From Pseudomonas bohemica (lineage in GTDB: Bacteria; Pseudomonadota; Gammaproteobacteria; Pseudomonadales; Pseudomonadaceae): DNA of 64,000 nucleotides. The stretch spans positions 1-64,000 of the forward strand of contig NZ_NKHL01000093.1 in NCBI RefSeq assembly GCF_002934685.1. Direction: 5' to 3'. Below, in pieces: positions 45,372 to 54,428 of the stretch. How positions within the stretch are numbered: the first letter of the stretch is position 1; every line of letters begins with the position of its first letter. Under the pieces are notes generated by a model. The model was given only the letters and a program-made list of their open reading frames with translations, was not told where the DNA came from and made no database searches. The translations under genes were made by a program, and so were the position numbers.

Positions 45372-47510
45372 TCAGAACAGCTCGCCGTTGCGGGCCTTTT
45401 CCAGCAGCAGCGCCGGTGGCTGGAACCGTTCACCATAGCGCTCGGCCAGGTACTGGGCGCGGGCGATGAAATCCTTGACGCCATACTGATTGATGAATTG
45501 CAGCGCCCCGCCCGTCCACGCCGGAAAGCCAATGCCGAAGATCGAGCCAATGTTAGCGTCGGTGGTCGAGCGCAGCACGCCTTCCTCAAAGCAGCGCACG
45601 GTTTCAATCGCCTGAATGAACAGCAGGCGGTCGCGAAGCTCCTGTCCTGCAAGTTGCGAATCGGGCTTCTCGAAGCGCGCCTTGAGTTCAGGCCACAGAC
45701 GCTTCGGCGCACCTTCGGGGTAATCGTAGAAACCGCCGCCTGCGGCCTTGCCCGCGCGCTTGTACTCATTGAGCAGCAGATCGATCACGGCGGTGGCCGG
45801 GTGCTCTGCAACCGTTTCGCCCTGCCCTGCCTGGTCCTTGCGAGCTTGCTGGCGAATATGGCTCATCAGGCTCAGCGACACTTCATCCGACACAGCCAGT
45901 GGCCCCAAGGGCATCCCGGCCTTGCGCGCTTCGGTCTCGATCATCACCGCGCAAACGCCCTCGCCAAGCATGGCGCCCTCGTTGGTGAATGTGGCGAATA
46001 CCCGTGAGGTGAAGAACCCTCGGGCGTCGTTGACCACGATCGGCGTCTTGTTGATCTGCTGCACGAAGTCGAACGCGCGGGCCAGGGTCATATCGTTGGT
46101 GCGCGCACCCTTGATGATTTCCACCAGGCGCATCTTGTCGACCGGGCTGAAGAAATGCATGCCGACGAACCGCTCCTGCCGACTGACCGCCGTGGCCAAC
46201 CCGGTGATGGGCAGAGTCGAGGTATTGGACGCAATCACCGCATACGGCACCACCACCTGCTCGGCGGCAGATGTGACCTGTGCCTTGAGCTCGCGATCCT
46301 CGAACACCGCTTCGATGATCAGATCGCAACCCTCCAGATCACTGTCACGGCCCGTGGTCTTGATCCGTCCCAGCACGGCGTCCCGCTGTTCGGGCTTGAT
46401 CCGGCCGTTGGCGACCTGTTTGTCCAGCAGCCTGACGGAATAATCCTTGCCCTTCTGCGCAGTGGCGAGATTGATGTCCTTGAGCACCACATCGACACCG
46501 GCCAGCGCCGTGACGTACGCGATCCCGCCACCCATCATCCCCGCGCCAAGAATGCCCACCTTGCGCATGCGATACACCGGCGGCGCCTTGGGTCGCGACT
46601 CGCCAGCCTTGAGTTCGTTGAGCTGAAACCAGGTGCCAATCATGTTCTTGGCGATCTGGCCGGTGGTGAGTTCGGTGAAATAACGCGCTTCGATGACTTC
46701 GGCGGCGTGAAAATCCACCTGCGCACCTTCGACCGCTGCCGCCAGGATTTTCTCGGGCGCGGGGTAACAGCCCTGGGTTTTGCTGCGCAGCATCGAAGGC
46801 GCGATCGCCAGCATCTGCGCGACGCTTGGGTTGGACGGCGAGCCACCCGGAATCTGGAAACCCGGTTGATCCCACACCTTGCTCGGCGCCGGATTGGCCA
46901 GAATCCATTCACGAGCCTTGCTCAGCAGATCCTCAGGGTCGCGGGCCAGTTGATCGACCAAGCCTGCCTTGAAGGCCTGTTGCGCGTTCAGGATCCGCCC
47001 TTCCATGAGCAATGGCAGGGCCTTTTCCAGCCCCAGCATGCGCACCAGCCGCACCGTGCCGCCGCCACCGGGCAGCAAACCCAGGGTGACTTCCGGCAAG
47101 CCGAGGCGCACGTGTTTTTCGTCGAGGGCGATGCGCTGATGACAGGCCAGGCACAACTCCCAGCCGCCGCCCAGCGCCGCGCCATTGATGGCGGCGACCA
47201 CCGGTTTGCCAAAGGTCTCGAGGGCGCGAAGCTGCGCCTTGAGGTCCAGGGTCATCTGGTAAAACCACTGAGCTCGAGACTTGTCGACCTTGACCAGCTC
47301 ATTCAGATCGCCTCCGGCAAAGAACGTCTTCTTCGCCGAACGAATGATCACGCCCACAACGCGGTCCTTGTCCGCCTGTAACCGGTCGAGGGTCGCACCC
47401 ATTGCCTGGCGGTACAGCGCATTCATCGTGTTGGCCTGCTGGCCGGGCATGTCCAGCGTCAGCGTGACGATCTGATCGGGGCCGATTTCGTAGTGGATGG
47501 CGTCAGTCAT
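45372..47510 (-). CDS. Multifunctional enoyl-CoA hydratase / 3-hydroxyacyl-CoA dehydrogenase
   Basis: A 712-residue FadB/FadJ-type protein. Residues 1-200 form the crotonase domain with oxyanion loops FFAGGDLNELV and AAINGAALGGGWELCLACH and the hydratase-type LGLPEVTLGLLPGGGGTVR. Residues ~315-495 form the NAD-binding domain (VGILGAGMMGGGIAYVTALA) and 500-600 the catalytic domain with the ARGFFTSRV segment. It carries out the second and third steps of beta-oxidation. It is transcribed after the thiolase gene (146-base gap with a REP copy). Confidence 0.93.
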   Translation of the reverse strand: MTDAIHYEIGPDQIVTLTLDMPGQQANTMNALYRQAMGATLDRLQADKDRVVGVIIRSAKKTFFAGGDLNELVKVDKSRAQWFYQMTLDLKAQLRALETFGKPVVAAINGAALGGGWELCLACHQRIALDEKHVRLGLPEVTLGLLPGGGGTVRLVRMLGLEKALPLLMEGRILNAQQAFKAGLVDQLARDPEDLLSKAREWILANPAPSKVWDQPGFQIPGGSPSNPSVAQMLAIAPSMLRSKTQGCYPAPEKILAAAVEGAQVDFHAAEVIEARYFTELTTGQIAKNMIGTWFQLNELKAGESRPKAPPVYRMRKVGILGAGMMGGGIAYVTALAGVDVVLKDINLATAQKGKDYSVRLLDKQVANGRIKPEQRDAVLGRIKTTGRDSDLEGCDLIIEAVFEDRELKAQVTSAAEQVVVPYAVIASNTSTLPITGLATAVSRQERFVGMHFFSPVDKMRLVEIIKGARTNDMTLARAFDFVQQINKTPIVVNDARGFFTSRVFATFTNEGAMLGEGVCAVMIETEARKAGMPLGPLAVSDEVSLSLMSHIRQQARKDQAGQGETVAEHPATAVIDLLLNEYKRAGKAAGGGFYDYPEGAPKRLWPELKARFEKPDSQLAGQELRDRLLFIQAIETVRCFEEGVLRSTTDANIGSIFGIGFPAWTGGALQFINQYGVKDFIARAQYLAERYGERFQPPALLLEKARNGELF

Positions 47511-47587
47511 GCGGTCGTTCTTCCTGAAACTGTTGTTATATGTAGAGTCACTTTCAGCCGCTAGAGTCGCTGCGGCTGTAACGCCCT

Positions 47588-47614
47588 TTTAGTGAGCAAG
47601 CTCACTCCTACAGG
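47588..47614. repeat. Single REP copy
   Basis: TTAGTGAGCAAGCTCACTCC with flanks; unpaired, inside the thiolase/FadB-like operon. Confidence 0.7.
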
Positions 47615-47656
47615 CTCGAGATTAGCCTGAGCAAACCTCGCAATCGGCACAGTCCT

Positions 47657-48862
47657 TCAAACCCGCTCGATAATCGTCGCTATCCCCATGCCTGCGCCTA
47701 CACACAAAGTCGCCAGGCCGTAGCGCAGCTGCCGTGCTTCCAGTTCGTCGAGCAGGGTGCCGAGAATCATGCAGCCCGTGGCGCCCAAGGGGTGGCCCAG
47801 CGCGATAGAGCCGCCATTGACATTGACCTTTTGCGGGTCGACGCCCATGTCCTTGATGAACTTGAGTACCACCGAAGCGAAGGCTTCGTTGACCTCGAAC
47901 AGATCGATATCTTCAATCTTCAATCCGGCGCGGGCCAGGGCCTTGCGAGTCGCCGGAGCAGGTCCGGTGAGCATGATGGTCGGATCGGTGCTGGTCACGG
48001 CGCTAGCGACGATTCGCGCACGGGGTCGCAGCCCGAGTTCCTGACCTTTCTGGGCCGTACCCAGCAACATCAGCGCCGCGCCGTCGACAATCCCTGAACT
48101 GTTGCCGGGGGTGTGCACGTGCTCGATACGCTCGACCTGGCTGTAGACCCGCAGCGCCGTTGCGTCGTAACCCATCTGACCGATGCTCTGGAAACTGGGT
48201 TTGAGCTTGCTCAGGCCCTCGAGCGTCGAATCGCCGCGAATGAATTCATCGTGGTCCAGCAACAACAGGCTGTTCTGATCGCGTACCGGAATCAGCGAAC
48301 GCTTGAATGCGCCGCTCTGTCGCGCGCGGGCGGCTTTTATTTGAGATTCCAGTGCAAAGGCGTCGACGTCAGCGCGACTGAAGCCTTCGATTGTCGCGAT
48401 CAGGTCGGCGCCAATGCCTTGCGGGGTGAAGTGCGTGTGCAAATTGGTCAACGGGTCCACTACCCAGGCGCCGCCGTCGCTGCCCATGGGGACCCGCGAC
48501 ATGGACTCCACACCGCCGACCACCACCAGATCCTCGAACCCGGAACGAATTTTCATCGCGCCGAGGTTGACCGCTTCCAGGCCCGAAGCGCAGAAACGGT
48601 TGATTTGCACACCCGCCACGCTGATCGCCCAATCAGCGACCAGGGCCGCGGTCTTGGCGATGTCGGCGCCCTGATCGCCGACGGGGGTCACGCAACCCAG
48701 GACGATGTCGTCGACCTGGGCGGTGTCCAGATGGTTGCGCAGTTGAAGTTCACTCAGTAATCCCGCAACCAGCTTTACCGGTTTGACGCTGTACAGCGCG
48801 CCATCAGCCTTGCCTCTGCCCCGCGGGGTGCGCAGTGCATCGAAAATAAACGCCTCGGTCAT
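47657..48862 (-). CDS. Acetyl-CoA C-acyltransferase (thiolase, FadA type)
   Basis: A 401-residue thiolase. The acylated Cys lies in [16 protein letters not shown] (about C92), the active-site His in [15 protein letters not shown], and the second Cys in [12 protein letters not shown] near 387. It cleaves 3-ketoacyl-CoA to acetyl-CoA. It is encoded first and the multifunctional protein second, so together they form a complete beta-oxidation pair. Chain-length preference is unknown. Confidence 0.93.
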   Translation of the reverse strand: MTEAFIFDALRTPRGRGKADGALYSVKPVKLVAGLLSELQLRNHLDTAQVDDIVLGCVTPVGDQGADIAKTAALVADWAISVAGVQINRFCASGLEAVNLGAMKIRSGFEDLVVVGGVESMSRVPMGSDGGAWVVDPLTNLHTHFTPQGIGADLIATIEGFSRADVDAFALESQIKAARARQSGAFKRSLIPVRDQNSLLLLDHDEFIRGDSTLEGLSKLKPSFQSIGQMGYDATALRVYSQVERIEHVHTPGNSSGIVDGAALMLLGTAQKGQELGLRPRARIVASAVTSTDPTIMLTGPAPATRKALARAGLKIEDIDLFEVNEAFASVVLKFIKDMGVDPQKVNVNGGSIALGHPLGATGCMILGTLLDELEARQLRYGLATLCVGAGMGIATIIERV

Positions 48863-49328
48863 CGTATCCCTCGCTGCCCTGCTGGATGTTTCTATTCTGC
48901 TGACAGCATACGGTCACACAGATGGTGTCATGGGTCCAAGCACTCTGTTCACTGACTGTGAGCAAGACTAGCTTGTTGCGAGAGCTTTCGGACTCGGACG
49001 AACGGTAGCGAGCTATCGGACGTCCCCCTGTTTGCCCGCAAGTGTCTAGCAAGGGAGTGTCCAATGCTAGCCAAACGCCTTATCTCCTTTTCTCCTAACC
49101 AAATCGAATTATTCATAGCAAACCGATCTAAGCGGCGCCGCACGTGGGCTCTAAGGTTAAGTCTGTAGCAGGAGCGCAATAAAAAAGATGCCTACAGCGC
49201 CCGTCGTCTCCGATCGATTGTCGGAACACCTGCTCTTTTGGATTTCACCTCTGCCAGCTGTCGCTTCCCTGTTCAGTGAAGCAGGTAGCTTTTGTTGCTC
49301 AGGAAAAACAAGAAAAGGCCATTACGCC
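48863..49328. other. Gap between thiolase and small ORF
   Basis: About 465 bases. The first part must contain the thiolase promoter. Short frames on both strands have no recognisable similarity or ribosome sites. GC falls in the middle (about 49060-49140). Confidence 0.35.
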
Positions 49329-49424
49329 ATGTTCAAACATTCGAAAGTACGTCAAGCCGGGCTGATTGTTTTCGCCACCACACTGTTGCTGATCCTGCCG
49401 AACCTGACCCGCCTGTTCGGCTGA
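49329..49424 (+). CDS. Putative 31-residue single-pass membrane peptide
   Basis: MFKHSKVRQAGLIVFATTLL begins a 31-residue frame: a basic N-terminus followed by one hydrophobic helix (residues 11-26) and a short LTRLFG tail. An AAAAGG purine stretch precedes the ATG by about 10 bases. The layout is that of a small bacterial membrane peptide. No family is known to me; expression is unproven. Confidence 0.45.
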   Translation: MFKHSKVRQAGLIVFATTLLLILPNLTRLFG

Positions 49425-49714
49425 CCCAGTGAATTCACGCTTGCGAGCGAGCGTATTTGCGCCGACCTGGTTTCTATCGAAGGATGGGAAGTGAGCGCAT
49501 GTGTCAGCGGGTACCACAACTCAAGCGGGTCATGGCAAATCGCATTCGGGTGGAGGGTGGTCTTCAGCGAAAGCGATCCGCGGGCTGATAGGCCAGCCTG
49601 CTGAAAGCGGGCTACAACGGCATCATCAACGATGGCACCTGCGATCCGGCGCAGTGATGGCTGGCATGCGAAGGCACTGTAGGAGCCGGCCTGGCTCCTA
49701 CAGCGTGTCAAAAG
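49425..49714. other. Gap with gene debris and palindrome
   Basis: Plus-strand codons at about 49595-49657 read LLKAGYNGIINDGTCDP, like the extreme C-terminus of an ABC-transporter binding protein (usually ...IADGTYDKI), with no upstream remainder. A perfect 11-bp inverted repeat CTGTAGGAGCC/GGCTCCTACAG lies at 49677-49703, just past the transglutaminase gene, and has no T-run. Confidence 0.4.
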
Positions 49715-50542
49715 TCAGGACTGTCGCTGCACCTGCATCTGCACGACCGGCGTGGCGACTGGCGCCGAATCCGAGACCACCACCTTGGCGTGCATCTGCT
49801 CACAACCGCCGCCACGGCGCATACCGCGTACCGGGCAGGCATCCAGATAATCCAGCCCTACTGCCAATTTCAAATGGCGCTCGGGAATCGCTAGTTGATT
49901 GGTCACGTCGAAGCTGTACCACGCGTCGTCGATCCACGCTTCGGCCCAGGCATGGCTGGCCAGGTGTTCGCTGCTGTCGCTGTAAAGGTAACCCGAGACA
50001 TAACGCGCCGGCACGCCAAGGCTGCGAGCGCAAGCCAGGAACGCGTGGGTGTGGTCCTGACAGACCCCTGCCCCATTGGCAAACGCCTGCGCCGCGCTGG
50101 TGTCGACCGCGGTCGAACCCGGCGTATATACGATGTGCTGATTCAACGCCTGCATCAGATCGATCAACGCGTTGCGATCGGTGCGCTTCTTGGTCTGCCT
50201 TGCGGCAAATGCACGAATCGCTTCGTCGGCTTCGGTCAGACGGGTGAAACGCAGGAACGGCAGCGAAGACTGGCTTTCATGCTCGGCCTCGCGCTTCTCA
50301 TCGATCTCCACCTGGCCCCGCGCGCCGATGACGATGGCCTCGTGGGGCTCGTCCATGGTCAGCACATGGAGAATGTTGCCGAACGGATCGACCTGCGCGC
50401 GCACCGGGCGCGGCAGGGAAAGTTGCCAGCTGAGCACCTGCTGGCGCTCGCTGTCATGTGGGGTCAGGCGCAAATACTGGATGCTGGCGCGGACCTGATC
50501 GTCGTAGTGATAAGTGGTCTCGTGGCTAATTGAAAGTCTCAT
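49715..50542 (-). CDS. Transglutaminase-like protein of ATP-grasp/alpha-E operon
   Basis: A 275-residue cytoplasmic transglutaminase-fold protein with an N-terminal beta domain (SISHETTYHYDDQVRASIQY) and a papain-like catalytic core. The Cys is in GVCQDHTHAFLACARSLGV (near residue 160), the His in LASHAWAEAWI and the Asp in YSFDVTN. It is the third gene of the operon and overlaps the alpha-E gene stop by 4 bases. Comparative-genomic work by others predicts peptide synthesis or modification for this trio; activity is not established. Confidence 0.9.
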   Translation of the reverse strand: MRLSISHETTYHYDDQVRASIQYLRLTPHDSERQQVLSWQLSLPRPVRAQVDPFGNILHVLTMDEPHEAIVIGARGQVEIDEKREAEHESQSSLPFLRFTRLTEADEAIRAFAARQTKKRTDRNALIDLMQALNQHIVYTPGSTAVDTSAAQAFANGAGVCQDHTHAFLACARSLGVPARYVSGYLYSDSSEHLASHAWAEAWIDDAWYSFDVTNQLAIPERHLKLAVGLDYLDACPVRGMRRGGGCEQMHAKVVVSDSAPVATPVVQMQVQRQS

Positions 50543-51498
50543 GCAGCCTCCAGATAAGAGGTGTGAATAACGTTACCGAGTTGGGCCAGCAGCGGAATGA
50601 ATTCGTTCAACCATTCATGCAGGCCCTCGCCGAGGATTTCGTCGATACCGGTGTAACGCAGGCGCGCATCGAGCTCGGCGGCCAGACGTTGCGCGGGACG
50701 ACCATTGGCGCCGGGAAGACTGGCCAGAATCATGTCCAGCTCCTCAAGGCAGGCGCGCAACGAACGCGGAATATCGGCGCGTAGCAACAGCAGTTCAGCG
50801 ACCTGGCGCGCACCCGGCGCATCGCGATAGACCTCGGTGTAGGCCTCGAACGACGACAGCGCGCGCAGCAAGGCGCTCCACTGGTAATAACCGGCTGCGG
50901 AACTGTCCGCCGCCGCGTTGGCTGAAGGGCCGCGCAGCTCGAGCATCTCATAACGCGCATCGAGCATGCGCAGGGTATTGTCGGCGCGCTCGATGAAGGT
51001 CCCCAGGCGAATGAAACGGAAGGCATCGTTGCGCATGATGGTGCCGTAGGTGGCGCCACGGAACAGATGCGAACGCTCCTTGACCCACTCACAGAACCGG
51101 CTCATGCCATAACGGCTCAGGCCTTGTTCGGCGATCCCGCGAATCTCCAGATACGTGGCGTTGATGTTTTCCCACATGTCCGCAGTAATCCGCCCACGTA
51201 CCGCATGAGCACTGGCCCGTGCGGCGCCGATACAGCTGAAAATGCTAGCAGGGTTGGCGGCGTCCAGAGCGAAGAAATGCAGCAAACGCTCGGCGTGCAG
51301 CTCGCCGTGGCGCTCCAGATAATCGTCCAGGGTTCCGGTAATCAGCAGAGGCATGGCGATTTCATTGAGGCCATCTCCGCGTCCGTCCTGGGGCATCAAC
51401 GACAGCGAGTAACTGACGTCCAGCATCCGCGCGAGGTTTTCCGCCCGCTCCAGGTACCGCGACATCCAATATAAATCCGAGGCAGTTCTACTTAGCAT
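50539..51498 (-). CDS. Alpha-E domain protein
   Basis: A 319-residue, all-helical alpha-E protein. Conserved segments include MLSRTASDLYWMSRYLERAE (1-20), RGRITADMWENINATYLEI near 100-118 and FIRLGTFIERADNTLRMLDARY near 159-180. Its partner genes, ATP-grasp upstream (12-base gap) and transglutaminase downstream (4-base overlap), are the standard genomic context. The biochemical role is unknown; a scaffold or peptide-handling part has been proposed. Confidence 0.92.
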   Translation of the reverse strand: MLSRTASDLYWMSRYLERAENLARMLDVSYSLSLMPQDGRGDGLNEIAMPLLITGTLDDYLERHGELHAERLLHFFALDAANPASIFSCIGAARASAHAVRGRITADMWENINATYLEIRGIAEQGLSRYGMSRFCEWVKERSHLFRGATYGTIMRNDAFRFIRLGTFIERADNTLRMLDARYEMLELRGPSANAAADSSAAGYYQWSALLRALSSFEAYTEVYRDAPGARQVAELLLLRADIPRSLRACLEELDMILASLPGANGRPAQRLAAELDARLRYTGIDEILGEGLHEWLNEFIPLLAQLGNVIHTSYLEAA

Positions 51499-51510
51499 TG
51501 GCAGGCATCC

Positions 51511-52920
51511 TTAATCCTCGACCACCCAGGTGTCCTTGGTTCCGCCACCCTGCGACGAGTTGACCACCAGCGACCCCTCGCGCAATGCGACGCGGGTAAG
51601 TCCGCCAGGAACGACGCGGGTTTCACGGCCAGACAGAACGAACGGGCGCAGGTCGATGTGTCGCGGGGCGATGCCGTTCTCGACGAAAGTCGGGCAGGTC
51701 GACAGGGACAAGGTGGGTTGAGCGATGTACGCGTGTGGCTTGGCCTTGAGTCGGGCGCGGAAGGCCTCGATTTCAGCCGCGGTGGCCGCCGGACCGACCA
51801 GCATCCCGTAGCCGCCGGACCCCTGCGTCTCCTTGACCACCAGATCGCCGAGGTTGGCCAGAACGTGAGACAGCTCTTCTGGCTTGCGGCACTGCCAGGT
51901 CGGCACATTCTTCAGGATCGGCTCCTCGTCGAGGTAGAAGCGGATCATATCGGTCACGAAGGGATACACCGACTTGTCGTCCGCGACGCCGGTGCCAATG
52001 GCATTGGCCAGGACTACATTGCCCGAGCGATAGGCCGACAACAGACCCGGCACGCCGAGCATCGAGTCCGGGTTGAACGCCAGCGGATCGAGGAAGGCAT
52101 CATCGAGACGACGGTAAATCACATCCACCGCTTTCGGGCCATCCGTGGTGCGCATGAACACACGATCGTCGCGCACGAACAGATCCGCGCCTTCAACCAG
52201 TTCGACGCCCATTTCCCGAGCCAGGAACGCGTGCTCGAAGAACGCACTGTTGAAGCGGCCGGGCGTCAGTACCACCACGCTGGGATTATCCAGCGGGCTG
52301 GAGCTTTTCAGGGTGTCGAGCAACAGATTCGGATAGTGATCAACGGGGGCGATGCGTTGCGCGGCGAACAGCTCGGGGAACAGACGCATCATCATCTTGC
52401 GGTCTTCGAGCATGTAGCTCACGCCGCTCGGGGTGCGCAGGTTGTCTTCGAGAACGTAATAAGTCCCGTCGCCATCGCGCACCAGGTCGACGCCGGAGAT
52501 GTGTGAATACAGATCGCGGTGAAGGTTCAGACCCTGCATCGCCAACTGGTATTGCTCGTTGGCCAGCACCTGCTCGGCGGGGATGATCCCGGCCTTGATG
52601 ACGCGTTGACCGTGATAAAGGTCGGCAAGGAACATGTTCAGCGCCTTGACGCGCTGGATGCAGCCGCGCTCAACCACGCGCCATTCACTGGCAGGGATAC
52701 TGCGTGGAATCGTATCGAAGGGGATCAGACGCTCGGTTCCCTGCTCGTCACCGTACAACGTAAATGTAATCCCGGCGCGATGAAACAAAAGATCGGCCTC
52801 ACGCCGGCGCTGAGCCAGTAACTCAGGTGGCGCTTCGCCCAGCCAGCGGGCGAATTCCCGATAATGCGGACGGACAGCCCCGTCCACATCGTACATCTCA
52901 TCATAAAAGGTGCGGATCAT
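51511..52920 (-). CDS. Circularly permuted type 2 ATP-grasp protein
   Basis: A 469-residue circularly permuted ATP-grasp enzyme, first gene of the trio. Typical segments are FYDEMYDVDGAVRPHY (5-20), VDLVRDGDGTYYVLEDNLRT near 143-162, SGVSYMLEDR, and the nucleotide-binding glycine-rich LVVKETQGSGGYGMLVGP near 356-373. The C-terminal NSSQGGGTKDTWVVED is characteristic. By family it should form an amide or peptide bond using ATP. The substrates are undescribed as far as I know. Confidence 0.93.
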   Translation of the reverse strand: MIRTFYDEMYDVDGAVRPHYREFARWLGEAPPELLAQRRREADLLFHRAGITFTLYGDEQGTERLIPFDTIPRSIPASEWRVVERGCIQRVKALNMFLADLYHGQRVIKAGIIPAEQVLANEQYQLAMQGLNLHRDLYSHISGVDLVRDGDGTYYVLEDNLRTPSGVSYMLEDRKMMMRLFPELFAAQRIAPVDHYPNLLLDTLKSSSPLDNPSVVVLTPGRFNSAFFEHAFLAREMGVELVEGADLFVRDDRVFMRTTDGPKAVDVIYRRLDDAFLDPLAFNPDSMLGVPGLLSAYRSGNVVLANAIGTGVADDKSVYPFVTDMIRFYLDEEPILKNVPTWQCRKPEELSHVLANLGDLVVKETQGSGGYGMLVGPAATAAEIEAFRARLKAKPHAYIAQPTLSLSTCPTFVENGIAPRHIDLRPFVLSGRETRVVPGGLTRVALREGSLVVNSSQGGGTKDTWVVED

Positions 52921-53099
52921 GCCGTACTCCTTGTCACCATGGACACAAGGGCCTTCGCAAGGCCCGTGCCAGCGGTATAAACGCTGTTAAATCAAATGGT
53001 TAAAGAAATCGACAGTCATCCTCGCACCATACCTGTGCAAGATGCGCCCCCACCCATTCTCTTACGCTTCAAAGAGAAGCGTCCTGCCACTGAAAATCT

Positions 53100-53264
53100 A
53101 TTACCAGCATAGCCAGAGTTGATTTCCCGACCGGACTTTGTTTCCAGATAATCGCCCCATCGACGCAGACAAGCTGGCTACAGGCTGCTTGAGCAAACTT
53201 CATGCATCGCAGGACTCCTTCATGAAATTCCCTTTAGGCCGCTCACATGGAGCGGCCTTTTTTT
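53100..53264 (+). ncRNA. Candidate small RNA ending at an orphan terminator
   Basis: The 509-base gap upstream of the ATP-grasp gene contains no coding frame, yet has a strong plus-strand terminator at 53236-53264. No plus-strand gene lies upstream, so it may end a small RNA of roughly 100-200 nt. No sRNA family was recognised, and the 5' end given is only a guess. Confidence 0.3.
53236..53264 (+). terminator. Strong orphan terminator
   Basis: Perfect 9-bp stem AGGCCGCTC / GAGCGGCCT with loop ACATG, followed by seven T. No plus-strand gene precedes it. Confidence 0.88.
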
Positions 53265-53314
53265 GCCCTTTTTTTGGCTGCTCGGCGACCTGTTATTTAT
53301 TAAATGACCTTCTT

Positions 53315-53375
53315 TAGCAACACGGCTTGCCGGCGGTGGCAAGATTGAAATCGTCGCCGCAGGCAAGCCGTGCTA
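53315..53375. repeat. Inverted-repeat element, TAGCA..GGCTTGCC family, copy 1
   Basis: Arms TAGCAACACGGCTTGCCGGC and GCAGGCAAGCCGTGCTA around a centre GGTGGCAAGATTGAAATCG. Shares architecture and central GGTGGC..TTGAAATCG with the copy at 58768-58830; distinct from the REP family. Confidence 0.7.
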
Positions 53376-53429
53376 GAGGTTTCCGGAACCGCCCGACAGC
53401 GAGGCCGGGCGTCATATCAGGTGCGCTCA

Positions 53430-53768
53430 TCAATGAAGCCGTTTGATCTCCTGCTTCACCCCCCAACCCTCGACTTCACCATCAAACCCTAGAATCGCAG
53501 TCTGGAAATCCTGTTCGAAGTCGCCGATGCCGTCGTAAGTGGCGTACATCAGTTTGCTCAGTTGCAGATGCCACGCTCCGTCCTCACGGGCGTTGACTTG
53601 AGTGTTAAGAGATTCACCACGAAATTTTTCCGCTGCCTGACGCGCCCGCTCCTCGTCCGGGAAGACTGCATAGAACTCGATGGGATGGATACTTGCGAAG
53701 TCGAAACCGCCTTCTTTCATGCGGCGCAGCACGTGGGTGCTGATGTCTTCTTGATAGGTCGTGCTCAT
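53430..53768 (-). CDS. RraB-like ribonuclease E regulator family protein
   Basis: A 112-residue ferredoxin-like-fold protein of the RraB family (DVLRRMKEGGFDFASIHPIE-type N-terminus, FYAVFPDEERARQAAEKFR in the middle, then AREDGAWHLQLSK). E. coli RraB binds RNase E and inhibits it; in pseudomonads the function has not been shown to my knowledge. A GGAGGACG site precedes the ATG. Confidence 0.78.
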   Translation of the reverse strand: MSTTYQEDISTHVLRRMKEGGFDFASIHPIEFYAVFPDEERARQAAEKFRGESLNTQVNAREDGAWHLQLSKLMYATYDGIGDFEQDFQTAILGFDGEVEGWGVKQEIKRLH

Positions 53769-53964
53769 GAAACGTCCTCCTATGCAACGATAGATAGAGT
53801 TTCAACGATCCCGAAACGGCCTCTGCTCCAGAGGGGCGTCAAGCGACAGATCATCTGCCGCCCGGGACTCAAGCATGTCGCTGACAAGGTCGGTGCTGCT
53901 ATTACAAATCAGGCATCTACACGAACTTGCTCGGGTAGATGCTTCACCGCCTTCGCCTGGAGAT

Positions 53965-53997
53965 TACGCCCATTAATGGCGTGTTGCCAATTGGCAA
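53965..53997. promoter_or_regulatory. Adjacent palindromes, possible regulator site
   Basis: A perfect 14-bp palindrome TTGCCAATTGGCAA (53984-53997) follows directly after an imperfect dyad ACGCC-C-ATTAATGGCGT (about 53966-53982). They lie 200 bases upstream of the RraB-like gene and just past the stop of the small gene at 54020. Confidence 0.4.
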
Positions 53998-54019
53998 ATA
54001 GCGACGACCGCAAGTGGTT

Positions 54020-54256
54020 TCAGGGAGCTTCCACAATGGAAATGATCTGTACCGCGTTTTGCTCCTTGAGTGTTTTGACGGTGGGGTCTGCTGTGCGCCC
54101 ATCCAGGTCGTTGAGATCAAGGTCTTCGGTTACCGGAAACAGGGCATGACGCAGGCGCTGGGCAGCCTCCTCGTCACTGGGACGCTGGTCGGATTCAAGA
54201 TTGTGGGTCTGCTGCACGCCATCTTTATCCTGAAACGAAATAGTCCAGACTTTCAT
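54020..54256 (-). CDS. Small conserved protein of unknown function
   Basis: A 78-residue soluble, acidic protein (MKVWTISFQDKDGVQQTHNL, then EEAAQRLRHALFPV and QIISIVEAP) with an alternating beta-alpha look. A GAGGAGACA ribosome site lies correctly before ATG 54256; a TTG just before it is less likely. I recognise no family. It lies between the RraB-like and LTA-synthase-like genes. Confidence 0.7.
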   Translation of the reverse strand: MKVWTISFQDKDGVQQTHNLESDQRPSDEEAAQRLRHALFPVTEDLDLNDLDGRTADPTVKTLKEQNAVQIISIVEAP

Positions 54257-54361
54257 CAATGTCTCCTCAGTCAGGCCGCACGCCGGCCTACTGAAATCGG
54301 ACTGCGCTTTTTTATCATTCGTTCAACGTTTGTGACGTGGCACAGAGGTTGTTTCAATGCA

Positions 54362-54414
54362 AAAAAAAGAGGCCATGTGGCCGCCACGGGGGCGGCCAAG
54401 AGGGCCTCTTTTTT
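54362..54414. terminator. Bidirectional terminator, LTA-synthase-like gene
   Basis: Nested stems AGAGGCC/GGCCTCT and GGCCGCC/GGCGGCC flanked by A8 on the left and T6 on the right. It is placed 15 bases after the sulfatase gene stop on the minus strand and works in either direction. Confidence 0.88.
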
Positions 54415-54428
54415 CTCCAGCAGACAGC

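Noticed and set aside
48949..49179. Possible 76-codon minus-strand gene
   Set aside because: Arg-rich composition, no ribosome site and no similarity recognised.
49595..49657. C-terminal piece of an ABC-transporter binding protein
   Set aside because: Only about 18 codons resemble such a protein and nothing upstream continues it; kept as a note in the gap entry.
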